From: Myrmaecium sp. VS I D KN 1 | Taxonomy: Eukaryota; Ascomycota; Dothideomycetes; Valsariales; Valsariaceae | NCBI GenBank assembly: GCA_019775845.1 | Contig: JADQAV010000009.1 | Location: forward strand, 1,178,001 to 1,242,000 | Length of the DNA: 64,000 nt | Direction of reading: 5' to 3' | Shown: piece by piece, positions 1 through 10,100 of the stretch | How the letters are laid out: every line of letters starts with the position of its first letter | Numbering within the stretch: the stretch's first letter is position 1 | Notes under the pieces: generated by a model | Told to the model about the DNA's origin: nothing | Databases searched by the model: none | The model's input: the letters and a program-made list of their open reading frames with translations, nothing else | Position numbers and translations under genes: made by a program

Positions 1-1733
1 AGTGAGATGTCGCTAAGTCTGAATGCTTGGTGATAGCCCAGGCCGGGAAATTTGAATGATGAATTCTGGACCTCGGAAACACTGGGGTTGTCAATCTCAG
101 CAATGATTCCTCGCGATGACATAGCCGACTCGCCGATCTTTTGTACCATGACCATGTAGTCCGAGAAAAGAAGGAAAACATAAGACGCAAGATCAGGTCC
201 TTGGGCGTTAGGATTGTAAGGTGGTGACAGTTCAAATACATCCATGGCAGATATTAGACGGCCTTGCGGTTTAAAGTCCTTTGGCCAGGACGGGATGAGC
301 GTCTGGAGTCGTTCAGTAAGGTAATACTGATGAAGGGAGGTGCTATCTCGAGAGCATATCTCGCCAATGATGTCACGCGCTTTGAGCAGAGGTCGAACTG
401 CAGGGTGCTTAACAGGGAGTTGCTTGATCATGTTGTCGATATACAAGTTATACCGTGGCAGACGCTGCACTGGCTCGATGAGCATGGCCATAAGCCGCTG
501 CTCACCACCTGCATGCTCATTGACCCTGGAGGAGAAGCTCGATTGCGACTCCTTCATCCAAATCTTGATGAAATTAGCAAAGCCGGCGTGGGCCTGGATG
601 TAATCGGGGTAACAATCGGCAAACTTTGGAAACCAATCCAGTAAGCATTTGGCAACAGCTAGCGAACCGGTGACATCTTTCTGAGCCTGCTCTCGCGTCA
701 CTGGTATCATAAAGATGTCGTCCGCGGAACTCTGGATATCAGCCAGAGCCTCATCCTCCGTCTCTTCTATGACTTTTTTTAAATCCAGATAAAGGCCTGT
801 GTTTAGCTCTAATATCATATCTAGGCTTGGTGGGAACAGGCTTTCAAGAGCTTGTTTGCCTGGACTTTTGCTGTCCATTCCTCGTTGCTCGGCACGCCTT
901 CGAAACTGGGCCGCAGTGCTGTGAATCAACTCATCCATCTTGTTGACATAGCTCTCCTCCGTGTCAAATAGCTCGCATATCTCACGTCGCAAATTTTCCT
1001 TGTGCTGCCGGGTGAACCTAAGCGTCCGGTTGCTGGCATTAGGCTTGGACGGTGCACGTTTGAGCTTCGAGGTAGGCAGAAACGCGGGTTCTCCAAACAG
1101 TCTGACCACCGGAGCATACTCTCCAAAACGCTGGGTTGAGTATTCGTCTTGCAACTCCTCTAACAATGCCGATTCTCTGGGATGGTCCTTCAACACCTTC
1201 ATACTTCCCGGAGGCAGTACCACATCCAGATCGACCCAGGATAGAGATTGTTGAGCCAAGGCTTGCATAATGTCCTCGGATATCTCGGCGATATTTTCCA
1301 CCTTAAGCATCTGGCTTGCGATCCTTGCCGCATGCGCAGCGCTGAATAGCTTGGGCGCGGCGGGCAGCTTAGCCGCAGGTGCTTTCTGCTTGTTCCATGC
1401 ATTCCTTGCACTGCTAGGGAGCTCCGAAAAGTACTTGAATAGGCCAAAGGCCAACGCACGGCAAACTTCGTCTCCCTGCTCCTCACGCGGTAGGTTCAGA
1501 ACCGCCTCGTAGAGAGACGAACTCGGCGAGATTGTCAGCCGTGGAAATGAGACAAGCCCGGCTGGCGTGAAGATATGCAGTTGTACGCGGGACGTATTGG
1601 TACTGCTCGTTGCGGTCACCGACGGACCGTGGAAGATGAGGATTGGCGCATTGGACAGCAGGTCGTCCGTTGCATGAAACAACTCAAGCACATCCGGCGC
1701 CAGTTGCGGAGGCGTCGCGGTGACTACAACCAT
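1..1733 (-). CDS. bud3: Bud3-like Rho guanine nucleotide exchange factor, N-terminal part (cut by window edge)
   Basis: One open frame runs from an ATG at 1733 to the window edge (about 577 codons) with no stop or obvious intron. The N-terminal 240 residues (start MVVVTATPPQLAPDVLEL) resemble the fungal Bud3 leader. From about residue 245 a Dbl-homology (DH) domain begins, with the typical EESYVNKMDELI helix, and further in lies the QRLPRYNLYI stretch characteristic of DH domains. DH proteins exchange GDP for GTP on Rho-type GTPases. Filamentous-fungal Bud3 acts on Rho4 at septation sites; that role is taken from the family, not seen here. The start is the first ATG of the frame, 569 bp from the divergent dcc1 gene. 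The C-terminal part lies outside the window. RhoGEF identity is firm; Bud3 rather than another RhoGEF is less certain. Confidence 0.72.
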   Translation of the reverse strand, partial: MVVVTATPPQLAPDVLELFHATDDLLSNAPILIFHGPSVTATSSTNTSRVQLHIFTPAGLVSFPRLTISPSSSLYEAVLNLPREEQGDEVCRALAFGLFKYFSELPSSARNAWNKQKAPAAKLPAAPKLFSAAHAARIASQMLKVENIAEISEDIMQALAQQSLSWVDLDVVLPPGSMKVLKDHPRESALLEELQDEYSTQRFGEYAPVVRLFGEPAFLPTSKLKRAPSKPNASNRTLRFTRQHKENLRREICELFDTEESYVNKMDELIHSTAAQFRRRAEQRGMDSKSPGKQALESLFPPSLDMILELNTGLYLDLKKVIEETEDEALADIQSSADDIFMIPVTREQAQKDVTGSLAVAKCLLDWFPKFADCYPDYIQAHAGFANFIKIWMKESQSSFSSRVNEHAGGEQRLMAMLIEPVQRLPRYNLYIDNMIKQLPVKHPAVRPLLKARDIIGEICSRDSTSLHQYYLTERLQTLIPSWPKDFKPQGRLISAMDVFELSPPYNPNAQGPDLASYVFLLFSDYMVMVQKIGESAMSSRGIIAEIDNPSVSEVQNSSFKFPGLGYHQAFRLSDIS

Positions 1734-2301
1734 TGTCGAAGGCCCGAGCCGCGTATGTAGCTCCCAAGCACCTTATCCGACCTATTCGAATGTGCCGTCC
1801 GCGGTTGGCTTCTCAGATGCGCTCCATGTGAGTTCGGTGGCTCGACCAACGGAAAGCGGTGTTCAATCCCGTAGAGCTACAAGTAAACAACGGCCGCCCC
1901 CGTTCGCGAACGCAGTTAATGTCGATGCGCGCCGATAACAGTGATGCGATTTTGGTGAGTGGATAGCTGCGGGGTCGGCGACGGATTTGCGCTCGGATGG
2001 CAACGGCGCGGACTCTGATATGAGGTTGTTGCGGATATGTGTGAGGATATGTCTGGGGGGCACTGTTGTCCACGCTGAGACGCGACTCATGGACAGCGGG
2101 CGGGACAAGGTGGCAGGGCCCAGTGGCAGGACCTGTGGCAGTCAGGCTGTCATAAGATCGGACGCCAAGCCGAATCGGCTGCTAGCGGCCCGACTAGAGA
2201 AGATCCCCCAGGGCAGCCCAGCGCTCCACGATCTATTTGTGTAACTGACCCCAGATCATACACGCCCTCTGGATATCCCCATATACGAATAAATAGTTGT
2301 C
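1734..2301. other. Divergent intergenic region Bud3-like / dcc1
   Basis: This 568-bp gap separates the starts of two divergent genes and should hold both promoters. Short open frames exist here but look like chance. An ACGCGA hexamer near 2086 is one base away from the MluI cell-cycle box, of interest only because dcc1 is an S-phase gene. Nothing else was recognised. Confidence 0.5.
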
Positions 2302-3424
2302 ATGGCTGTTCCTCTGGCAATCGACCAGGAACAGCAGAACTTCCGGCTTTTGGAGCTCCCATCAGATCTACTGGACCTTCTCACCTCCCCGAATCCGCCA
2401 ACGTACGTATTCGCGCCTGCGAGTGGGTGTGGCTAAGCTGGCAAGGCTAACAGAGGGCCTTCAGGCTATTCATTAAATCCCAGGAATCAACCGCTCAAGG
2501 CCATCATTATGCGGCCCTTTGTACCAGCGATAAAGCATATCAGCTGCGTCAAGTACAGACGTCCAACTCTGTTTTGCTCACACAGCCAAGTTCGGTAAAG
2601 CCAGATAGATGCCCATCTGGAGTCAGCGCAATAGCTTCTTGCACTGCGACCCTGGAACTTCATCTCATCCAGGAACCTGTCTTGCCCTACCTGCAAAGGG
2701 CGCTCCAAGTGTATAGGGAAGGCACTGACTTGCGCAGGATGGCCGGCCATGCCGCATCAAAACCCCAAATTCTTGCACATATTCCCCTCTCTGCGACCGA
2801 CTGTGAAACTGCCTGGAGAAATCTGACTGCTTTTGAGTGCGAGGGGCGATGCTATCAACCTGCGCCAAAAGCCCTTGTGCAGGTATGGAAATCTGTTCTT
2901 ACCGCAAGCATTGCAGAGAATATAAGGCTCGACGCAATGTTCAAAGCTTCCGATCTTGAGCAGATCCTGGCAGACGAAGAATATCCTAGAGAGCTTCTGA
3001 GAGCTATGCTTGGTCGCCTTCTCCCGGAAGATCAGCAGTACGGACAATGTAATTATGACCTCGGACGGTTCGTCCAGCATGGCGGGCACGTTGCTGATGT
3101 TTTCTAGGGATATCTCTGGACCGGGAAAAGACGATCCCTTGGGTGGGCTCGACCCTACTCAAGGCCCTGGATCCCGGGCCGAGTGGACTGTTGTCGGCAC
3201 ATTTTATTGACTCGTGGAGAGATCTCTTACCTGAGTCCTGGAGACCGGAAGCCCAACTGGAGAAGATTAAGGGTGCCTATGTTCTGCCCACAGGCACAAC
3301 CATAGGCCCTAAGAATGATACAGACCCACCTGACGGCAATGCCGTGGCAACTACCGCCACTGCCTCTAAAGCGGGCACAGCCGGACGGAACTGGCATGAA
3401 AGACTCAAGAAGACACGTCGTTGA
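2302..3424 (+). CDS. dcc1: Sister chromatid cohesion protein Dcc1
   Basis: Exons 2302-2402, 2465-3048 and 3108-3424 join in frame to 333 aa. Dcc1 is a subunit of the alternative clamp loader Ctf18-Dcc1-Ctf8, which loads and unloads PCNA and supports sister chromatid cohesion at the replication fork in the nucleus. The family signature is visible near the N-terminus (KAYQLRQVQTSNSVLL) and at the C-terminus, where the second splice restores WISLDREKTIPWVG followed by a winged-helix-like tail (SWRDLLPESW). Without that splice the frame stops early, so intron 2 (59 nt, ends TTTCTAG) is well supported. The gene is divergent from the Bud3-like gene and tail-to-tail with the hemerythrin gene. Confidence 0.9.
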
Positions 3425-3557
3425 TAGTGCAATGGAGGTCAGGACCCATATCAAGCCTCGTAGCATTCAGCTCTACGGGGTATGGATACTTCATACACGA
3501 AAGGGGTGAGAAGGCACGCCATCTGATGATTCTAACGGCCATGGGCTGAGTTCAACA

Positions 3558-4330
3558 CTACATAGGCAGCCTCCTCACTTCGTCTAGCGTCCAATACCGC
3601 CTCATATTTTCTGCGCCGAGCTCCTTCACCTCTTCATCCAGGTGTCTCCAAAGCACCTCGCCGAACGAATCCATGATTTCTTTTAGAGATTCCAATCTCA
3701 ATTCGTGTTCTCCAGTCTCACACAGGTTCAGGTACTTCTGCATTGAGGACAGACCTTTGTGGATCTGCTTATGCTGAGATAACAGCTCCAGTTCCTTTCT
3801 GAAAGCTGGCATCTTTTTCGAAAGCACAGGAAATATGTGCTCCTCCTCTATGGAATGATGGAATGAAAGGTGGTCGCAGAATTCCGTGCCCAAGCGAAGA
3901 AACTGCCTGATCGACATCTTCGCGGGCCTTCGGTTAGCCTCGCACGCCTGATACAGAATGTTCCACGATTGTCGGAACCTGCTGTGCTGCGATCTCAGTT
4001 TAGCATACTAGTTCAGGGCAATCGTGAAATAGGATAACGAACAAATAGATCCATCGTCTCCGCCAACCTATTGTATTCCCTGAACTCAGCGGCGCTGAGC
4101 TTCGGCAAAGCCTCCTTCGTCGACATTTCAGTCGACTGGGCTCCCCGCGGTAGTCTTTCCTGGCTCGGCTTTGACATCTCGCCGCTCATATCGCGTGTAG
4201 TCATCCGCAAGGTCCTGGCCAGAAACGGTTTCGGTAGATTAATCGAGCCGCGGCGAAACGAGTGGGACAAAAGAACTCCTTGACGGTTCAGTCTAATTAT
4301 GGGACTTCGGACGGTGCCGCACACTCTCAT
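3558..4330 (-). CDS. Hemerythrin HHE-domain protein
   Basis: Two exons: 4043-4330 and 3558-3986 (minus). The 56-nt intron begins GTTCGT and ends CGCAG; the join gives MDLFHSRFRQSW. The protein carries the hemerythrin-type metal ligands in order: H in the HSRFRQSW helix, DHLSFHHSIEEEH, an HKQIH helix and a late LWRHLDEE. Such proteins bind a di-iron or other divalent cation centre. In fungi the exact function of this subfamily is not established. The longest start at 4330 gives 238 aa with an Arg-rich, acid-poor leader that could be a mitochondrial presequence; a start at 4204 gives 196 aa. I cannot decide between them. It is divergent from lia1, another iron protein, which may be coincidence. 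Confidence 0.82.
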
Positions 4331-5060
4331 ATCATTGACCTCACAGGCCAGAATGGTGTAAGTGAATACCGGTATTGTTATTTGGAAATCTATTCAGTGC
4401 ATGCATGCTTGCTTTGAAATCATCGCTCTCAAGTGGCGTCGCCACTCAACTTTTATTTAGGAGAGATTGCCACGCTAATACGGAAAAGCTATAACAAGCG
4501 AGGGTATCAGTCCATAGGTATTTATTGCTTGTTCTTTTATGGGTACATAAGTCCTAATTTGTTCAATCTGTTTTCAGGACGCTTTGGTTTATGGATTGAC
4601 GTACTCCGTATCTTGTAGATTGTTTTTCTCTGAACTGATGACAATGTGTAGTTGAAACGGTTGCGGCCTTCTAGACTATGCCTTTGGGTCGATTCTTTGA
4701 AAGTAGTCATATGCTAATGAGGCACGCACAGTAAAAGGCGTTTTCCCTTCCCAAGTTCGTTTCTACTGGAGTGTGCTGCTGGAGTATAGATAATTTATTT
4801 CTGTAGCTTCTTCACCTTGAGGGAGCAAATCAACTGTAGTACGTCGGCACAGGCGCAAATCTCCATCAGGCCGAGACCCTGGGAGATGGCCAGCCCACCA
4901 TGGTGCTGTTCTGAGATAAACGCACATGCCTCGATATTCGGCCGATCGGCGGCCGACCCCCGCCAGATAAAAAAATCTCAAGATCGTGCGCCCCGCGCGG
5001 TGATGATCAGGACATCCCATGAAACCTGCGGATACCGGACGCTTCCAACAAACCACAATC
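4331..5060. other. Divergent intergenic region hemerythrin / lia1
   Basis: This 730-bp gap is AT-richer between about 4350 and 4780 and should contain both promoters. A 61-codon open frame at 4433-4618 has no protein-like features. No RNA gene or repeat was recognised. Confidence 0.5.
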
Positions 5061-6113
5061 ATGTCTATCACGGATATCCCGCAGCCAACCAATCCGGTCG
5101 TTGCGTCGCTCCGCAAAACCCTGACCTCTGAGACCGAGCCTCTCGCCCGCCGGTTCCGCGCCCTGTTCTCGCTCAAGCACCTTGCATGCCTGAACCCGCC
5201 TACCGCTCAGACGGTGCCCGCTATCGATGCGATCGCCGCCGCGTTCACGTCGCCGAGCGCTCTCCTGAAGCACGAACTCGCGTACTGCCTCGGACAGAGC
5301 CGCAACACGGCGTCCCTGCCGTACCTGAAAGATGTGTTGGAGGACAAGCAGCAGGATACCATGTGCCGACATGAGGCAGCGGAAGCACTTGGCGCCCTGG
5401 GTTACCCGGAGTCCTTGGACTTGCTGAAGCAGCTCCGTGACGACAACAGCGAGGATGTTGTGATCAAGGAGACCTGCGAAATCGCAGTAGACAGGATCCT
5501 GTGGGAGCATTCCAAAGCCAAAGAGGAGAAGTTGAAGCAGAGGTAAGCAGTGTACACCACACGTTAGGAAGCATCAGTCTAACCCTATTGTAGTGATTTT
5601 GCTTCTATCGACCCTGCTCCTCCGCTACCGCAAGCTCAACAGACGCCTTCGATCCCTGAATTGGAGAAGACCCTACTTGACACATCGCTTCCTCTCTTTG
5701 AGCGCTACCGAGCCATGTTCGCGCTTCGCGACCTCTCATCACCTCCTGACCTTCCCACGGCGGTTCCTGCGATTCAGGCTCTGGCCCGTGGTCTGCATGA
5801 CCCCTCGGCTCTGTTCAGGCATGAGATTGCTTTCGTCTTTGGCCAGCTGTCGCACCCCGCCTCTATACCGGCTCTGGTTGAGTCCCTCAGCAACACGCAG
5901 GAAGCTGGCATGGTTCGTCATGAAGCTGCAGAAGCTTTGGGAAGTCTGGGTGACGAAGAAGGTGTGGAAGATATCTTGAGGAAGTTCTTGAACGACCCCG
6001 AGCAAGTTGTTCGTGATAGCGTCATCGTGGCTTTGGATATGGCGGAGTTCGAGAAGAACGGCGAGATGGAATACGCCATCGTCCCAGAGGCTGGCAAGCC
6101 CGTGGAAGCGTGA
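5061..6113 (+). CDS. lia1: Deoxyhypusine hydroxylase (DOHH)
   Basis: Exons 5061-5542 and 5594-6113 (51-nt intron) give 333 aa, the normal size for DOHH. The enzyme is a HEAT-repeat di-iron monooxygenase that hydroxylates deoxyhypusine on eIF5A in the cytosol, the last step of hypusine formation. The two symmetric halves each contribute two His-Glu metal pairs: [10 protein letters not shown] (about 71-72), [10 protein letters not shown] (104-105), [11 protein letters not shown] (237-238) and [10 protein letters not shown] (270-271); all four are intact. The intron falls in the linker between the halves. I chose the ATG at 5061 (MSITDIP) because it gives the usual family start; an in-frame ATG at 5019 would add 14 residues. 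The gene converges with rpa12. Confidence 0.95.
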
Positions 6114-6231
6114 TTTTCGTGAAGGCGAAATAAGTAGGCGGCGTTTAATGGAGTACAAAACCTGGGAAACTGCGTAACCAAAAAAAAAGATACATTTGGG
6201 TATATGACAGACAAAGTTCGGAACGAAGATT

Positions 6232-6721
6232 TCAGTTGTTTGTGTTCCACCTAGAATGATCATGTCAATCCACGTCGGGCCGCTGAAGATTTTGGTGAAG
6301 CTTACTTGTGACCGCAGTCGCAGGTATAGAAGACTGTGCTACCTTCATCGGCACTGCGCAGTTGCATCGTATAGTACCGCACCTCATCTCTGCCACACTT
6401 TTCGCATGTCTGCTGGATAACCGCCTCCGTTTGCATGTCATCTTCCGTAAGGGTTTGAACCTCGGAGCGCTTCGCTCTCAACGAGGAAGGGAATGCGGAA
6501 GGCTTGGACTGAGTGACAATGACCTTGGACGATGTGTCTAGGATTGAGAATGTCAGACCACCAATGTGAACCTGTGAGGGACTGGTCAATTCTGAAGCAG
6601 ACGTACCTCTGCAGTGAGCACCACAAACGCCGCATTCGAGTATAGCTTTCGCATCTCCGGATGTTCCGTCGAGCAAGTTGCCGCAGTCTGTGCAGAACAC
6701 AAGCGAGCCGATTGCCGACAT
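6232..6721 (-). CDS. rpa12: DNA-directed RNA polymerase I subunit A12.2 (Rpa12)
   Basis: Three exons: 6607-6721, 6306-6537 and a 19-nt last exon 6232-6250, together 121 aa. Rpa12 is the TFIIS-like subunit of nucleolar RNA polymerase I and is needed for transcript cleavage and termination. The N-terminal zinc ribbon shows FCTDCGNLL and ECGVCGAHC. The C-terminal TFIIS-type ribbon shows CEKCGRDE, and after it CDCGHKWNTNN. The second splice is needed to reach the WNTNN tail; unspliced, the frame ends right after GHK. Intron 1 is 69 nt, a multiple of three without a stop, so its retention would still give a full-length frame. The last cysteine pair is C-x-C, not the usual C-x2-C. The start MSAIGSLVF fits the family; an upstream in-frame ATG at 6778 is less likely. 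Confidence 0.93.
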
Positions 6722-7168
6722 GTCTGATGTTGGATGCGCGAAGTAGAGGAGAGCAGTAGAAGGTGAGGGTCCGCTCAAGTGAATGCCTGTAAAACTTGCA
6801 GAGAGGGCAGGGCGCCTTGACCTTCGCGGCGGAGATGGGCAGGGACTCCCGCATTTTTTCCGCCAAGGTAGGGCTGAATAAGGCGGTAAAGGGCGTCAGA
6901 ATCAGGCGCAAGCATACCACCTCTGGGTTACATGCGCGGCGTCTTGCCGTTGACTGCGCCGTACCTTCCCGAAGAGTCTCTCCTTCACCTTGGCTTGCCG
7001 CGCTAGCCCGGTGCTCGACGGTCGTGAGCTCTGGAATCTGGGTGGTAGTCCTCAGCCCGCAGCGGTCGATAACATTCATGTCGCTCATCACAGCTCGGTA
7101 GCCTTCTCGCAACCGCATTGCCATGCCGAGTGCACCACGTCCCCATTATCCCCTTCACTTAAGTCAAG
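6722..7168. other. Divergent intergenic region rpa12 / scc2
   Basis: This 447-bp gap lies between head-to-head genes. A minus-strand open frame covering part of it (6438-7124) overlaps rpa12 in another frame and looks random. The region presumably holds both promoters; no clear motif was recognised. Confidence 0.5.
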
Positions 7169-10100
7169 ATGAATGGTTCCGATAGCGCACATGGTGCGCG
7201 ACCAGTTGGCAATGGACTCCCTCTGCCATTTCGTCCCCCAACTGTGGACGAAGCTCTACAATACTCGCCGCTGAGTTCCATCGTTCCTTTCACTCCTGGT
7301 ATGCTCCTCTGCTTCCCGTTCTTCATGCACTGATGAACCCTCCTCGGCCCTGTGTGTGGACGTTGTATCTGACTTCGGCACAAGATATCATACCCTTTCC
7401 TGCCGCGGGGCCCCAGAGCTCTCCTCCGATCTTTACTACAACACAAGAACGAGAGATGGCCCGAAGGACTCTAGACTCATTCAGTACTGAGGTCATGAAT
7501 CCAGACGACACATCTCGTAGACTTCAGAAGACACTGCAAGATCTTCAGCGGTTGCTCAAAGAAGACGACATCACAGAATTGTAAGCATCCTGAAGAAAAT
7601 ATCGACTACCCGGCATCGTTAACTGTCCCAAACAGCACTTTCAAGAAGCCCGCGGCGACAACCGCGTCTGTCACTTCACAGCAACAACCAAGGCTTGCCT
7701 CCAATGGAGCTACTTATCCATCATCTTTCCCCCGACTAAGCCCGCTTGCGAACTTATTACTCACTCGAACGAATCCGGCATATATCATACCAGATACTGC
7801 AGCGTCTGATCACACTAGTCATAAAGGAGATGTCCCGGTAAATCAGGACGCTTACGCCAGGAAATCGCATCCTATGGCTTCCGATCTTTTTCAGGCGCAA
7901 ATGCAGAATGCTTCCGCGGCTGAACAAAACTCACAAATTCGCGTATCCCCACGCGACGTTGAGGACGGTCTAAAACCGTCTAAGCCCGCTATAATTATTG
8001 CTGCGGCTCCTTCTTCGCAACGAGAAGAATACGAGATGTTTCCAGATATCGATGCCAAGATTAGCGCTGGTGAACATGAGTTTTCACGGAAGCGGAAGCA
8101 AGAAGATATAGCTGATCAAGAAGCTTTCAATATGACCCTAGATCATCGTCAAAAGGCAGACGAATCAGTACAGAACCTTCATAATCTGGTCATAGAAATA
8201 CTGGAAGCGGAAGACAACTATCGACTTGATCACTCAGATGGCCACGGCTTGGCACAGAGCAGCACTTTCTTCATGCCAATAGCTTCAAATGACTCTGGAA
8301 TCCCGCCCCTGAATCCCGCCACCCACAGCAAACTTGAGTCGGCTTTACAGAAAGTCATATTATCATCCCGTATTTCGCATATCCCGGTGGACCATCTTAG
8401 TCGAATACAGAAACTCTGTGAAACGGCCGTAACATCTATCCAAGAGACATCGCTCTCGATAGGGGAAGACTGGTCTCCCCATGATGCAGATGAATGGGTA
8501 AGTAGAGTCGGCCAGGTCGAAAACGGGCTCAGAGCCTCACGGGTACTACTGCGAATCATGGCCGCAGGACGCGAAGAGAAGGAGCTCTACTCAGAGGACA
8601 TTTTGAACAATATCAACGTTGGACTGAATCATATCGTCGACGCTTGCATAATTCCGGTTGCTGAGACTCGCAGTTCTGGGACAACAGCTGAAAAATTCAA
8701 GATTCTCTCAACCTACAAAAAACAACTGTCCTCTCTGCTTCAAATGACAGGGAAAGTTCTTCGTCTTCTCGGAGATCTGGTCGTTAAAATGGAAGGAGCG
8801 GAAGCTGCGTCTTACTCCCTGGAGAGTCTAGTGGTGCGTCTGCTCTTCATCGAAAATGCACATACGGAAAAAGACTCGTCGATTGGGATTCAGAAATTCG
8901 AGCTATTAAGACGGCATGCCATGGATGTCGTTGCCAAGATCTTTACCCGGTACCCCAGTCAGCGAGTGTCCATCTTGACTGGCATTCTTAGTGAACTGGA
9001 GAGACTTCCAAGCACAAGACAAAGCGCCCGTCAGTTCAAGCTCATCGATGGAAAACCGATCCAATTGATTTCTGCGCTATTTATGCGCTTGATTCAGACC
9101 AGCGCCACGCACTACACCCCCGAAAAGCAAAAAAAGAGCAACGGTATAGTGAATGAGGAAGACGATGCCGATGGAGAAAGTGACTCAGACACTGAACAAC
9201 ATGTATACTCCAGAGGAGTCCAAGCCGCGCAAAATGATATCGGTATTGACGGTAATAACGCGATAGATCAACTGATCAGTATTGCCAGACCTCAATACGA
9301 GACCGCGCGAATGAATGCTCATCATATTGTCAAATTCATCGTAGATCGTGCCCTCACGTCTACCAAATCCGGTGATCAACCTTACCGGAATCTGCTGGAC
9401 ATCTTCGTCGAAGACTTCCTAAGTGTCTTAGGGAATACCGACTGGCCGGGCGCGGAGATGTTGCTGACGCTCTTAGCCACCCGAATGATCAGCCTTCTGT
9501 CCGAAGAGTCGAAGAGCCCTGTACCCCATAAGAACATGGCTCTGGATTTGATGGGCCTCATGGGCTCCGGGATATCAGATCTACAAATCCATACGCGCCA
9601 ACTTATCCGAAGTCTCGATCCGACGCAATCACAACTCTCGGCCAAACTAGTCCAGATTGCCGACGGCGTGCTTGAAGATAGTGTCAAACCACCCGAGATT
9701 TTGTCATTCGATGGGCCTTATCGGGTCATCATCGAATACCTACAAGCTCGTGATGTGAACGACGCTCAACTCCAAAGCGCTCGAGGTTTCTTCACTACTC
9801 AATGGGCACAAAATTTATATCGGCCCTTTGTGGTCAACGACGAATACAAAGGTGGCAATGCCGAATCCGACGACCTCGCCGGAAAACTGCGGCACATGCT
9901 TTTGGACCCCACATGGCTTGAGAAAGAATACGAGTTTGAGAAAGTAACAACGGCACAAGGGCGTCTTGCAGGTGCTGTTATAGCCTTGCAGTCCCCCTTC
10001 TGCATGGCATTGCCTCGCATTGTGAATCAGCTTCTTACTTTTATGAGTAATGAGCACGCTACCCTCAAAAGCCGCAGTCTGAAAAGCGTCGTGCAAATAC

